The position numbers and the translations under genes were made by a program. The notes beneath the pieces were generated by a model, which was not told where the DNA came from, did no database searches, and saw only the letters and a program-made list of their open reading frames with translations. A stretch of 64,000 nucleotides of DNA from CAVPJC01 sp963705155 (GTDB lineage: Bacteria > Chloroflexota > Anaerolineae > Anaerolineales > UBA4823): contig CAVPJC010000018.1 in the NCBI GenBank assembly GCA_963705155.1, positions 199,984 through 263,983 on the forward strand, in the 5' to 3' direction. This document shows, one piece after another, positions 45,436-54,930 of this stretch. Positions within the stretch are counted from its first letter, which is position 1, and every line of letters begins with the position of its first letter.

Positions 45436-46155
45436 CTATTCTGTTTTCGCAGACAGGGCAGCCATCGCAGATGGATTGAATCCCTTGACGATAAGCCAGA
45501 CCGCCATTGCTAATTCCTGTGGAGCAATCACCATTTCCAAATAAAATCCAATGCCGGTATCCATGTGGAAGAAATTCATCAGAGCGGAAGCCATAGAGGT
45601 AACCACGCCGAGAAAGCCCCAGACAGACAACCAGCGGGGGATCAGCCGGGTGCGGTAAAAGGAAAGGTATATACACGTAGCCCCGATGAGAAAAATGATG
45701 GAGCTGACCGGCGCTTTGAGAGTTTCGAACTGATACAAGATATTGCCCATGGTCTGTAAAACAACAGAATCAGCCCCGGTGGCAATGTATTCGTTGCCGA
45801 CTGCAACAAGTGTCAAAATCGTGAGGGTCGAAAGAAAATAAAAGATTCCCTCCAGCGCCCCACGGAAAAGGAGCATCCCCATCGCCAGTTCTTGGCTGGC
45901 TTTTCTTAATACCGGGTAGAGGAAAACCGTCATCGCAACCAGCGAAACCCCCATCATGAAGGTTAAAAATGCACCGGTTGTAAGCCGGGATGAATTGGCG
46001 GCAGCGAGGTCCAGCATATCCACACCGGCAAGCGGTTTGCCGGAAATGATCGAGGTAAGCACCTCGCCGCCGATGATTGCACCCGAAACCCCAAAGACTG
46101 TCCCCAGGAAGTAGAGGGCGCCTGCCATGACTGCATTCATTCTGTATGTGTTCAT
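45436..46155 (-). CDS. DUF4386 family membrane protein (module IV)
   Basis: 239 aa, MNTYRMNAVMAGALYFLGTV, VFLYPVLRKASQELAMGMLL, RLIPRWLSVWGFLGVVTSMA, APQELAMAVWLIVKGFNPSA. Strongly similar in layout to 21097-21825 of module I, and in the same position relative to the small protein gene. Confidence 0.9.
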   Translation of the reverse strand: MNTYRMNAVMAGALYFLGTVFGVSGAIIGGEVLTSIISGKPLAGVDMLDLAAANSSRLTTGAFLTFMMGVSLVAMTVFLYPVLRKASQELAMGMLLFRGALEGIFYFLSTLTILTLVAVGNEYIATGADSVVLQTMGNILYQFETLKAPVSSIIFLIGATCIYLSFYRTRLIPRWLSVWGFLGVVTSMASALMNFFHMDTGIGFYLEMVIAPQELAMAVWLIVKGFNPSAMAALSAKTE

Positions 46156-46218
46156 TTGTTAATCTCCTTTTATGAAATGATTTGATTGGTAAATCTGAAA
46201 AATTAGAATTGATATGAT

Positions 46219-46491
46219 TTATAGTTCGTCCTCCTGATGGCTTGCCCGGCCGGGGCTAACGAAGTTGACCGAGAGCAAGGGTATGCCCAGATCACGCACC
46301 CTCTTTAGCAAACCGTGCAAGGCAGCCTGGTCAACCACCGGGCCGGTTAGAAGCGTATCGCCGTCCTCTTTCAGCGTGATGGTCATGCCATCAAACCAGT
46401 CAGCCCACCGGTCATTCAGGTGTCCCTTGAGGCGAATTTCGTAAACTCCAGATTCGTCAGGATAACCAGGTAATGCGTGTGTTTCGTTCAA
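46219..46491 (-). CDS. Conserved ~90-aa cassette protein, module IV copy
   Basis: 90 aa, TTG start (TTGAACGAAACACACGC), homologous to the ATG of the module II copy and preceded by GAGG at 6 bp. Core: YEIRLKGHLNDRWADWFDGM, TITLKEDGDTLLTGPVVDQA, ALHGLLKRVRDLGIPLLSV. Same family as 21875, 30914 and 37398. Confidence 0.8.
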   Translation of the reverse strand: MNETHALPGYPDESGVYEIRLKGHLNDRWADWFDGMTITLKEDGDTLLTGPVVDQAALHGLLKRVRDLGIPLLSVNFVSPGRASHQEDEL

Positions 46492-46562
46492 GCTGCGCCT
46501 CGTGCAATTTTCTCAACCGGGATGTTTCTTTCTGTTACGCATCCATTCTTTTCTTCAACCAA

Positions 46563-46594
46563 AGGATACAAGAAAAAATGATGAGGCGTCATCA
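46563..46594 (-). promoter_or_regulatory. Cassette promoter and MalT-box-like operator, module IV
   Basis: -10 TATCCT (46563-46568), a 10-bp gap, TGATGAGGCGTCATCA (46579-46594), then ATTACATGTGATGATGG. Same arrangement as modules II and III. Confidence 0.6.
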
Positions 46595-46651
46595 TTACAT
46601 GTGATGATGGAGGTAATGAATTATTTTTCGGAGGAGGTCTGGGTGGGAAAC

Positions 46652-46689
46652 AAAAAGGCCCCGGCAGGTGACTCAAAATCCCTGCCAGG
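46652..46689 (-). terminator. Rho-independent terminator of the module IV regulator
   Basis: On the minus strand GGCAGG pairs with CCTGCC, extended by two pairs across a mismatch, and is followed by GGCCTTTTTG. It lies 27 bp after the regulator stop, separating it from the small-protein transcript. Confidence 0.75.
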
Positions 46690-46715
46690 ACCGTGGATTT
46701 AAAAATGAGAAAGTT

Positions 46716-49582
46716 TTACAACAAATTGAGTTCTCCGGCGCGGCGGACGGCGGCCCGGCGGTTGTTTACCCCCAGCTTGGTGTAAATGTTTTGGGTGTGG
46801 GTACGCACTGTGTTCAGAGACACGATGAGCTCACGGGCAATTTCCGGGCCGTTCAAATCGGTTCTGAGCAGGCGGAGCACTTCCAGCTCGCGTTCGCTCA
46901 ATGGTTCGAGCAGCATTTCTTTGGCTGGTCGAACCTCGGGCTCATTCACTTTGTGCAGCTTCAAAAGCAGAAAGCAATTTGAGAAGATACTCCCTGCCGC
47001 GGGGTGTCTCGTCCTTTCGCTTCAATTCTTGTCAATAACTCCGCCATGGGCTTGCCTTCGTCCACAAAGATGCGCACGTAACCCTCCGGCCCGGCAAGGG
47101 CCAGGGCGCGCTCCAAAGACGCGATTGCAGGCGGGTTATTACCCTGTGCCTGGTGAGCGAGGGCCTGCAGCGCCAGGTTCTCGATCACGCTGCCCATCCG
47201 TCCACCATGCTTCCGCGGCTTGCAGCAGGCGATCCAGGAGCCGTATGGCCGCTTGAATAGAGCCATCCATCCGATCGTTCTGATATTGGGCGATGAGGAT
47301 CCTGGTCAGGGTGATGTGCTCGTACTCGTTGAGGTAACAAAGATCATCGTCAACGGAAAGTCCCTGTTCACGCACCCACTCCAGAGCTTCGGTCAATCTG
47401 CCCTGCGCAATCCATATCCGGGCTTTCATGGCAGATATGGGACAGAAGTCAGGCAAAGGTGATCTGATATACAGGCGTTGCGCTTCATCCAAAAGTGCGA
47501 GAGCCCCATCCAGGTCGCCCTGTGCTGTCTTGAGGCGGGCCTGGTCAATACACAAACGGTATCGCAAAACAGGTAACTGCGCTTTTTCGCCCAGTTCCTT
47601 GCTTCTCTGCAGGTGCTGCGCCGCAGCCTCCAGATTACCCTGTTCAAGATGCAGCTCACTTAATTCCCTGTGCAGGTCCGCAGCATCGAGAGGAATGGGT
47701 TCACCCTGATCCATTACAAATTGCAATAGCTGCTCGATTGTGATGATCGCCTCGCGGAGACACCCCAGTGCCAGCCTGATATCCGCCAGAACAACGGACG
47801 TGCCGATTGCATCCGGGATGTTGCCGGATGTCCGCAGTTTCATGGTGAAATCGGCGAAGACCCGCTCCGCAGCTTCCAGGTCCCCGCTTGCCCAGTAGGC
47901 CATCCCCAGGAGCATGGCTGCCTGGCTGTACCTGAAAGGATCTGCTTCCGGGAACTCAAGTGCCTGGCCGGCATACTTGAGCGTGTCCGGGATATTGCCG
48001 AATGCCTGGGCGATATAGGCGTGCCCGACAGCAATTGCCGCCGGTAAAGATTTAAATTGTTCCTGGTCTGCAACGACCATCCTTCGATTACTCTCAGGAC
48101 GCGTTCTCAATGGATGGGGCTTCCAGCCGCACTTTCATGGGTTCTGCCGGTTCTAACCATCGTTCGGCGTCCTGCAAGCGGGCTTCTGCAGCTTCCATCT
48201 CACCCCGGCCCAATAATGCGTAGGCATACCAGACGCTGAGCACAGGCCTGGCGTGGAGCAACGCTTCCGGCAGTGACCTGACCCAGCCAAGCCAGGCAGC
48301 GGGCTGGATACTTCCCGCCTCTGCCGCCGGCCATGCCAGCTCGATCAGGCCTGCGGCGCGCTCGAAGTCTTTTGCAGCCAGCGCATGGCGGATGGCATCG
48401 GATCGCAGGCCGTTCTGCTCGAACCACTCGCTCGCCCGCTGATGCAGGCTGGTTACCTGATTCGGCTGCACCTCCTTGAAGTGTGCCAGCAAAACATCGG
48501 CGAAAAGGTGGTGATAGCGGTACCACTGGCGCTCATCATCCAGCGGAATGAGGAACAGGTTGCTGCGTTCCAGGATATCCAATATTTCTTTGCCATCTTC
48601 CCGCCCGGTGAGGGCATTGCACAGAGATGCACAAAGCCTGTCGAGAATAGCGGTTTGCAGTAAGAAGCTGCGAATTTGTTCAGACTGGCGCTGGAGCACT
48701 TCTTCGACCAGATAGTCCAGCACAAAACGATGGCTGCCGGTGAAAGCCTGGATAAAACCGGCGATGTCTCCCCGGTCTTGCATGCTGAGTTGCGATCGAA
48801 GGGCGATCGCCGCTAACTGCAGACCGGCGATCCAGCCTTCGGTGCGGGTCTCCAGAGAGGCGATGTCTTTCGCTGAGAGGTTCAGGCCCATCACCTGGTT
48901 GAAAAATTCGACTGCTTCGGCAGGCGTAAAACGCAAATCGGCGGCACGTAGCTCGGTGAGTTGGCCCCGGGCGCGCAGGCGGGACAGGGGCAGCAGTCGG
49001 ATCCTCACGGGTCGTGATGACCAGGTGCATCTGCGGCGGCAGATGCTCGAGCAAAAAGGCAAGGGCGCTGTCCACGCTGTTCGACGCTGCGATTGATTTC
49101 GACCCATCCACCGGTCTGGCATCGATCACATGGTAGTCATCAAGGATGAGGATGAGACTGCCTGGCAGGGCGGTGATTTCATTGAGCAGAGCGGTCAGAA
49201 TGGGTTCGATTGGCAGCGGCGGCGGGGATTGGAGCGCATTCAACGCCCTTTCACCAATATTCGCCCCGCCGGTTTTTGGCGGCAGCGTCTGTAAAGCAGC
49301 GACGAGGCAGGTCAGAAAGCGTGTGGGATCGCTATCCCCTTCGTCCAGCGATAACCACGCTGCCCTCACCCCTTCCCCTCTCCCTGTGGGAGAGGGGCCA
49401 GGGGTGAGGGCGGCGATCCATTCGCTGACCAACGTGGTTTTACCAAAGCCGGCGGGGGCAGAGATGAGGGTCAGTTTACCCTGCAGACCCTGGTTTAATC
49501 GCTCGATCAAGCGGGAGCGAGGGACGATTTTAGCCCGAGGTGGGGGAATATACAATTTTGTGGCTAAAACGGGCATTGGCAT
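46716..49582 (-). CDS. MalT-type LuxR family ATP-dependent regulator (module IV), four frameshifts
   Basis: About 955 aa when joined. Walker A is APAGFGKTTLVSEW and Walker B LILILDDYHVID; HTH LSERELEVLRLLRTDLNGPE, SLNTVRTHTQNIYTKLGVNN. Frame changes occur near 49010 (after TREDP), 48100, 47205 and 46975. It carries the 56-bp palindrome (peptide ALTPGPSPTGRGEGVRA). Given four breaks it may be a true pseudogene, or it may lie in a poorly polished stretch. Confidence 0.82.
49359..49414. repeat. 56-bp in-frame palindrome, module IV copy
   Basis: GCTGCCCTCACCCC-TT-CCCCTCTCCC, loop TGT, GGGAGAGGGG-CCA-GGGGTGAGGGCGGC. Same length, position and orientation as the module III copy. Confidence 0.9.
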
Positions 49583-49588
49583 AGATCA

Positions 49589-49594
49589 ATTATA
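49589..49594 (-). promoter_or_regulatory. -10 box of a leaderless promoter (module IV regulator)
   Basis: TATAAT-TGATCT-ATG, with TTGGAA 17 bp upstream of the -10 as a fair -35 element. This is the best formed of the four regulator promoters. Confidence 0.7.
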
Positions 49595-49616
49595 ACGCCG
49601 CAACCGCCTTCTTCCA

Positions 49617-49690
49617 ATTTGTGATGATGCTATTGTGATGAAGAACCTGCCTTTTTGTGCCCGCGCCATATAGCGATGCGCCCCGGCCAA
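49617..49690 (-). pseudogene. C-terminal remnant of a cassette dehydrogenase
   Basis: The minus strand reads AGAHRYMARAQKGRFFITIA, matching the last residues of the intact cassette enzymes (AEAHRYADTGRKRGSVVITV). No other part of the gene is present. It sits just upstream of the module IV regulator, as the module III dehydrogenase sits upstream of the module II regulator, so a fifth cassette has probably been lost here. Confidence 0.65.
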
Positions 49691-49824
49691 TCTGCCCGCT
49701 GCCCAGCCACTAATACCAGATCTGGCAGCACCTGCCGGACTACTGCGCGTACCATGCGACGCTGAAGGCCGGTCCCTCCCTGCCGGGTAAATGGAAGGCT
49801 GGTGAAGATGTCACCTGATGGCGT

Positions 49825-49974
49825 TTATAATGGAAGAGGATAATTTTTTTTGATCCAGTTAACATACGTTTGTTCGGTGTTGCAGGTGTAATGCTTGACT
49901 CGGATGGCGTCGCGCACCTGGTCGAGGAGTTTTTGGGGGCGGCTTACCATATTTTTTACTCCGAGGATTTGCAT
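49825..49974 (-). pseudogene. N-terminal remnant of an integron-type tyrosine recombinase
   Basis: 49 codons: MQILGVKNMVSRPQKLLDQV, RDAIRVKHYTCNTEQTYVNW, IKK, then a shifted tail. LLDQVRDAIRxKHYxxxTEQTYVxWIK is the N-terminal SAM-like domain signature of integron integrases. One indel in the A7 run at about 49845 restores IILFHYKRHQ, the expected continuation. The catalytic domain is absent. No attC-like array was noticed nearby. Confidence 0.7.
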
Positions 49975-50043
49975 AAGAGATCAAAGGATCATACATACTG
50001 TATACTGTCAGGCGGCTTGTAAACGATCCTCAGGAATAAAAGT

Positions 50044-50511
50044 ATGGCAACTCTTCATCTGATGGTTGGACTTCCTTGTTCAGGGAAAACAACGCTTGCA
50101 AAGGTGCTTGAAGCTGAACGGTCAGCACTCCGGTTGACACCCGATGAGTGGCAGATTGGTCTTTTTGGTCAAGATGCGAAAGAGCCAGAACATGATGCCC
50201 GACATAGTTTTATCGAGGCTATGCTTTGGAATATCGCGAGCAGAGCATTGGAGTTGGGAACGAATGTCATCCTCGATTTTGGCTTTTGGGCACGAGAAGA
50301 ACGCGAAGATTACCGTCTGCGGGCGAAACGCCTTGGAGCCAGCAGTGAAGTCCATTTTCTTGATGTGCCGGAAGAGGAGCTACTGAGGCGACTTGCGGTC
50401 AGGAATTCGCAACCTTCACAGGAGAGCTTCCACATTTCCGAAGAAAGTATGAAGTCCTGGATTGATTTCTTCCAGAAACCGACAGCTGAAGAACTTGAAC
50501 GGAGAGAATAA
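50044..50511 (+). CDS. P-loop kinase-like ATP-binding protein
   Basis: 155 aa with Walker A GLPCSGKTTLAK near the N-terminus and an Asp-containing strand NVILDFGFWAREER; the lid region is RAKRLGASSEVHFLDV and LLRRLAVRN. It resembles the AAA_33/zeta-toxin-like small kinases found as stand-alone genes, which phosphorylate nucleosides, antibiotics or sugars. The target is unknown. It is flanked by mobile-element remnants, so it may be an acquired cargo gene. Confidence 0.82.
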   Translation: MATLHLMVGLPCSGKTTLAKVLEAERSALRLTPDEWQIGLFGQDAKEPEHDARHSFIEAMLWNIASRALELGTNVILDFGFWAREEREDYRLRAKRLGASSEVHFLDVPEEELLRRLAVRNSQPSQESFHISEESMKSWIDFFQKPTAEELERRE

Positions 50512-50529
50512 GTATATGTGACAACGCTC

Positions 50530-50791
50530 TAACACTAGGGGTACGGTGTGGACGACGCGAGCCTGCTTTCAGAACCTCAAGCCCCCGTGTGTTGAAACCT
50601 TTGATGACATATCGCACGGTTTCATCATCGCAGCCCAGCGTACGTGAGATCGGCATTGCATGTTCGCCGCGTGCGCTGGCCAGAATTATCTGGCAGCGGC
50701 GTACTACAAAGGTATCGTTCGAGCGCAGGCTGGCTTTCAATTGGCCTCGCTCTTCATCTGTCAATTCGCGAACAAATGTTGGTGCTTTCAT
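50530..50791 (-). pseudogene. N-terminal remnant of an IS630-type transposase
   Basis: The frame from 50791 reads KAPTFVRELTDEERGQLKAS, RCQIILASARGEHAMPISRT and LGCDDETVRYVIKGFNTRGL, the Homeodomain-like/HTH N-terminus of IS630-family transposases. It ends near SRRPHRTPSV and runs into unrelated sequence that overlaps the P-loop gene. It is a different lineage from the IS630 element at 56.9 kb. Confidence 0.7.
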
Positions 50792-50836
50792 GCTCCCTGT
50801 TATTCCACATCACCTGGTTTCTTGTCTGGAGTTACA

Positions 50837-51277
50837 TTAATGACTCTTCAACAGATGAAGAGTCATTAGAAGGTGGTCTACAGCGCTGGTTATTTCAAAG
50901 AAAATAAATCCGGCATCAAGCCATGATTTAAAACCACCATCGGTTTCAAGCAGTGATTTGATTGCTGCCTGGCATTTGGCTCCGACGACCACCGCCAGGG
51001 GCAACGCACGAGATGGATTGTGGGGATTGTCGATTTGGAAGGTGAGCATTAAATCGTCCCCCCATTGGTAATCAAGTTCGGCATAGTCCAATAGCAGGGC
51101 GCTGGCTGAGGTAGTATGTAACAGTTGAGTAGCACGTTGGTAGATCTCTACGGCCTCGGGTTTCCCAGCTGACCCAAAATGATAAACCCCCTGACATTTT
51201 AGATATAGGATTGAAACGCCCCGGGAGTGAGTTAGGATGTTGTGAGAAATTGAAACAGGCAATTCAGTCATAAGCAT
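50837..51277 (-). CDS. Hypothetical protein
   Basis: 146 aa: MLMTELPVSISHNILTHSRG, AVEIYQRATQLLHTTSASAL, PLAVVVGAKCQAAIKSLLET, FIFFEITSAVDHLLMTLHLL. Alternating strands and helices suggest a small alpha/beta (STAS-like) fold, but I do not recognise a family. It overlaps the Imm33-like gene by 14 bp, so the two are co-translated. Confidence 0.65.
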   Translation of the reverse strand: MLMTELPVSISHNILTHSRGVSILYLKCQGVYHFGSAGKPEAVEIYQRATQLLHTTSASALLLDYAELDYQWGDDLMLTFQIDNPHNPSRALPLAVVVGAKCQAAIKSLLETDGGFKSWLDAGFIFFEITSAVDHLLMTLHLLKSH

Positions 51278-52396
51278 TTGATCCCGGGAGTTCGATAGGA
51301 TAGAGCTGGCGAAAACGCCTCGGTTTCAAGATTTCACCATCGGGAGAATGCAGCCAAATTCCAGGGTAAGTGATCCGCAAAGCTTCCCAGATCGTTAAAA
51401 AATCTGGCGGCGGGCAATCGGCGAGCAACCCAAAACCACCGAAAAAGGCATGGTGATCATCTGGCTCCAGGATGCTCATCTCGAATTCGATCAAGCCACT
51501 TGAGCCTTCCCAATGCGCCCGCCATTCCCACCAACCAGGTTCGTTTGGATGGTCAAGCAAGACACCCGGTAGACTTAGCAATGCCTGGGTTACCGCCTCA
51601 GGCGGATAGTAAGCAATCTCCTCCACCTCAGTACTAAACAAGGGTTCGGTAAACTGCTCAGGCCCTGGCGTTAATGCCCAGTCAAGATTTGAGATGAAGC
51701 GTCTCATAACAAGTTCACTACCTAACACCGTCTGTATACCGGCATTGAAGAAAAGAACCGGGTTTGAATGCGAGCGGATCTCCACCTCGATCAATAATGG
51801 GAGCTTCGCTGCTGATGTAGGCGAAACAACCTTCCGGAAGCCCAAGGAATCCGAGCGCCCCTGGCGCGTACTGCACAATGACTTCGTAAAGAGATAGCCG
51901 GGTAAGGTTATGGACATCCTCGTGATTATGCTCCAGAGTGCAACCCAAAAACCATCCCGAGTCCCCTGTTTTGATTTGGGCGCGGCTCATCACAAATGGC
52001 GAGTTTTTATTGAGACGCTTGCAGATGATCGTCCAATCATCAAAATATGGGATCTGCAAGTCAGCAGTATCAAATAGACTTTCGTAAATATCCTTTTGAA
52101 GACGCAGGCTGGCTAACGTCGCTGTGACTGATTTCGACCCAGCGCAGTGGCAATGTGTGCAGATCTGGCTCTTCAAGAGTCAGTAAACCATCCGTCGTCA
52201 GCCTGACCCGGTTGGGAAGCCACCCCACCCGGACAATCTGGCCTGGCAGAAACGGGTCTCCCTGGGCTACAGCAGAAGTCAGATAATGCTGCAGCCATTG
52301 AATATCCACATCAGGCACTTGGCCATCCGTTACCGTAAGGCGAAATTCGGGGTGTCCGAAATTATGACATTCTGTTGTGACAAAAAGCTTCGCCAC
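51264..52396 (-). CDS. Imm33/DUF2185-like immunity-type protein, two frameshifts
   Basis: About 375 aa from a GTG at 52396 preceded by GGAG. Three parts in successive frames: AKLFVTTECHNFGHPEFRLT to LRWVEIS; a DUF2185/Imm33-like middle (FVMSRAQIKTGDSGWFLGCT, LYEVIVQYAPGALGFLGLPE, GCFAYISSEAPIID); and PVLFFNAGIQTVLGSELVMR to the end, where SILEPDDHHAFFGGFGLLAD lies. The breaks are near 52110 and 51790. Imm33 domains occur in polymorphic-toxin immunity proteins and in phage-like settings; no toxin gene is visible beside it. Confidence 0.65.
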
Positions 52397-52552
52397 GGTC
52401 AATCTCCTGTGTAGAAATATTACAGCAGTCGTTCGGATAGGAGAAATGTAAGAATGCCTTCGCTCCAGGTTCCAATCAGGCAGGAACTGCAACTAAGGCG
52501 CCAGTGGGCAGAGTCAGCCTTGAGCTTCTTCTCGATCAAAGGTGGGGGGCAT

Positions 52553-53569
52553 TTATACAAAGGAAGGCAGGCCAAAAACCTCGATCAACGCCGGGTTCCG
52601 AAATGTTGTGATGTCGCTGATCTCGCTACCAGTGAATGTAATCACTTGAATACCATAACCATCGTAATTTCCGCTAAATTCGTTTAATTTGTACAACCCA
52701 AAGCCCGGTTGAGCATTAGCAACCGTTGGTAACAACCGCCAGCGCCCACACGCTTGCCCGCTAAAAACTGTTTTGCTGACCAGTAAGCCAATATCCACCC
52801 GCCCTCGATACCAACTCGGAATGGGAGGCATGCTGAACGTGCAATCATCGCACAGTATGGCGACCAACCCGTCCACATCAGCAGCTTCCCAAGCACACAC
52901 ATAGCACTCAAGCAGCTTGCTTATAGTTTCATCGGGAATTTGTGTGAGAACCGTTTCGGGTTGGTGTGTTTGCTGATATCTTGCCATGGTTATGCGGGCG
53001 CGATACAAAGCGCTCTTCACCGAGGGGGTCGTCTGTCCTAATACATCAGCTACTTCATTTGCCGGCCAATCTAACACATCCCGCAATATCAAGACAGCCC
53101 GCTGAAACGGTGGTAGCAGATGCAGCGATGCCAGAAAAGCCAGTTTAATGCTTTCAACCCTCGAATATCTGGCTTCCGGGTTGGTTTCCTCTGGCGCAGG
53201 GATATCAGCAGGGTAAGGCTCCAGCCATATTGGCTCATAGATAGAGTTTGGGATAGGCTGTTCCAAAGTTGAAACAGGCTCTCGTGTGATGGGCAATGCA
53301 CGCCGCGGCTTTCGTCTTTGTGTATCGATGCACAGATTGGTGGCGATTTTATACAGCCAGGCGCGCAGGGTGGCGCGCCCCGCATAAGTTTCTCGCCGGC
53401 TCCAGGCGCGCAAGAATGTTTCCTGGACGATTTCTTCCGCCTCGATCACAGTACCCAACATGCGATAACAGTGCGCCCGAAGTTCGCGCCTGTAAGGTTC
53501 AATCAAATTGCCAAACTGCTGCGAGTCGAGCTGATGTAGATTAGCTGGAGAGTTGGTTTGTAGGAGCAT
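52553..53569 (-). CDS. ECF sigma-70 factor with SnoaL-like C-terminal domain (SigX5/SigJ type)
   Basis: 338 aa. Region 2: FGNLIEPYRRELRAHCYRML, EEIVQETFLRAWSRRETYAG and RAWLYKIATNLCIDTQRR. Region 4: LPPFQRAVLILRDVLDWPAN, TTPSVKSALYRARITMARYQ. A C-terminal NTF2-like domain follows (LLECYVCAWEAADVDGLVAI, FSMPPIPSWYRGRVDIGLLV). This architecture matches ECF factors whose SnoaL domain acts as a built-in regulator. No separate anti-sigma gene is next to it. Confidence 0.92.
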   Translation of the reverse strand: MLLQTNSPANLHQLDSQQFGNLIEPYRRELRAHCYRMLGTVIEAEEIVQETFLRAWSRRETYAGRATLRAWLYKIATNLCIDTQRRKPRRALPITREPVSTLEQPIPNSIYEPIWLEPYPADIPAPEETNPEARYSRVESIKLAFLASLHLLPPFQRAVLILRDVLDWPANEVADVLGQTTPSVKSALYRARITMARYQQTHQPETVLTQIPDETISKLLECYVCAWEAADVDGLVAILCDDCTFSMPPIPSWYRGRVDIGLLVSKTVFSGQACGRWRLLPTVANAQPGFGLYKLNEFSGNYDGYGIQVITFTGSEISDITTFRNPALIEVFGLPSFV

Positions 53570-53710
53570 AGTTTCTTGATTATTTTACCCTAATCTGTTC
53601 GCTTCGCGCCTTTTCCTTGCGGTTTTACGTCATATATGTGTAAAGATGAGCACAATTGACTGGAAATCCAGGCAATCAACAACTAATTTCTGATGTTAAG
53701 GAAGGAAAAA

Positions 53711-54130
53711 ATGGACCAGAAGAATATGATCGGTGAAGGCACCAAGGAGAATCCCTGGATGTTGAAAACACCCAGCGGCTCTTCGGAATACATCATGTAC
53801 CGCGATGAGCAGGTAGACCCGCCCACGCTTGTTTGCGTGGTTGGTAGGACAGAGCTTCGTTACCACCTGCGCTGTATCGAGGATTTGCATGCCATGCTTA
53901 AGACACACGGTGACTGGATGCCATTGGGCAGTGCTGACGAGCAAAAACCCGCTGCTGAGGGAACAGTAGAAGCATGGGGGAGATCACCGGAGAATCCTGT
54001 AAAGGGGTGGTATGGCTTGAAAAAGGGTCTTCGTGGACGCTTTGGCATGTATTTGCCGCCTTTGCTTGAAGCGCTCGGCCTAGCTGAGGTGGAACATAAT
54101 CCCAAGAACAATCGAATGAGAGCGATTTAA
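53711..54130 (+). CDS. DUF6855-like conserved protein
   Basis: 139 aa from MDQKNMIGEGTKENPWMLKT. Conserved features are SSEYIMYRDEQVDPPTLVCV, EDLHAMLKTHGDWMPLGSAD and YGLKKGLRGRFGMYLPPLLE, ending EVEHNPKNNRMRAI. I recognise this as a conserved single-domain protein I associate with DUF6855; function unknown. An upstream ATG at 53693 is possible, but GGAAGGAAAAA favours this start. Confidence 0.8.
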   Translation: MDQKNMIGEGTKENPWMLKTPSGSSEYIMYRDEQVDPPTLVCVVGRTELRYHLRCIEDLHAMLKTHGDWMPLGSADEQKPAAEGTVEAWGRSPENPVKGWYGLKKGLRGRFGMYLPPLLEALGLAEVEHNPKNNRMRAI

Positions 54131-54160
54131 TCGCCAGGAATTATTAGGAGAGAGTATTTG

Positions 54161-54631
54161 ATGTTAGGAAAAATTGCTATGAATGGCCGCGCCAACAAAG
54201 TGAAAACCGCCTTTCGCTTGGAGTATTCAGCCGGTATCAATATCAAGGCGAAGCCTGATCGGGTCTGGGAGCTGATGACAAACGCCGGAGACTTCCCGCG
54301 TTGGAATTCAACGATCAAAAGCATTGAAGGCACGATTGCTGCGGGTAAAACGATCAAACTCGTCGCAACCATTTCTCCGGGGCGGGTGTTCAACCTCAAT
54401 ATCATTGAATTCCTTCCCCCAAAAAGGATGGTTTGGAGTGATGGGAATGCTATGTTCAAGGGAGTTCGCACGTATACCATGGAACAAAAATCGGACGGTA
54501 CCACCGACTTTACCATGGCAGAGGCATACACCGGTCTGATGCTGCCGATGATCGCTGGATCGCTGCCGGACTTTGGACCCGTCTTCGAGCAATATCTATC
54601 TGACTTGAAGCGTGAAGCAGAACGCGTGTAG
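54161..54631 (+). CDS. SRPBCC family protein
   Basis: 156 aa from an ATG preceded by AGGAGAGAG. The START/Bet v1-like SRPBCC signature is FRLEYSAGINIKAKPDRVWE, LMTNAGDFPRWNSTIKSIEG, and LPDFGPVFEQYLSDLKREAE at the C-terminal helix. These domains bind hydrophobic ligands. It follows the DUF6855-like gene by 30 bp, probably in one operon. Confidence 0.87.
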   Translation: MLGKIAMNGRANKVKTAFRLEYSAGINIKAKPDRVWELMTNAGDFPRWNSTIKSIEGTIAAGKTIKLVATISPGRVFNLNIIEFLPPKRMVWSDGNAMFKGVRTYTMEQKSDGTTDFTMAEAYTGLMLPMIAGSLPDFGPVFEQYLSDLKREAERV

Positions 54632-54930
54632 AGATAGATGGTCATGTACTGAGTGTTGACCGGCTGTCGGGCAGCTTCTGCCACGTTTGTGGCATGGTGT
54701 CCAACGTCCTTGATCTATGCTGTCAGGCGGAGGCAGGCCGACCTGCCCAAAACGAGCTACCTGGCGGTGGTGCTGCTTTTGCACATAGGACGTTACGCCA
54801 GTCCGCGTTCAGAATCTATGACTCTGGGCATTCGCCTGGAGAAGAAGTCAATTGCCCGGCGGTGCTGCTTGGAGCACACCGCCTGGCTTAATCTCCAGAT
54901 GCTGAAGCCGTAAGCCTCACAAGAGTACCC
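54632..54930. other. Intergenic stretch, no gene recognised
   Basis: Two overlapping plus-strand frames are open here (about 54653-54913 and 54694-54891), but neither has a recognisable motif, a good ribosome-binding site or plausible composition. The sequence TCGCCTGGAGAAGAAGTC and its surroundings look like worn coding DNA of unknown origin. Confidence 0.4.

Noticed and set aside
54653..54913. Possible 86-codon plus-strand gene
   Set aside because: No motif, no ribosome-binding site, and an overlapping frame is equally open; likely worn DNA.
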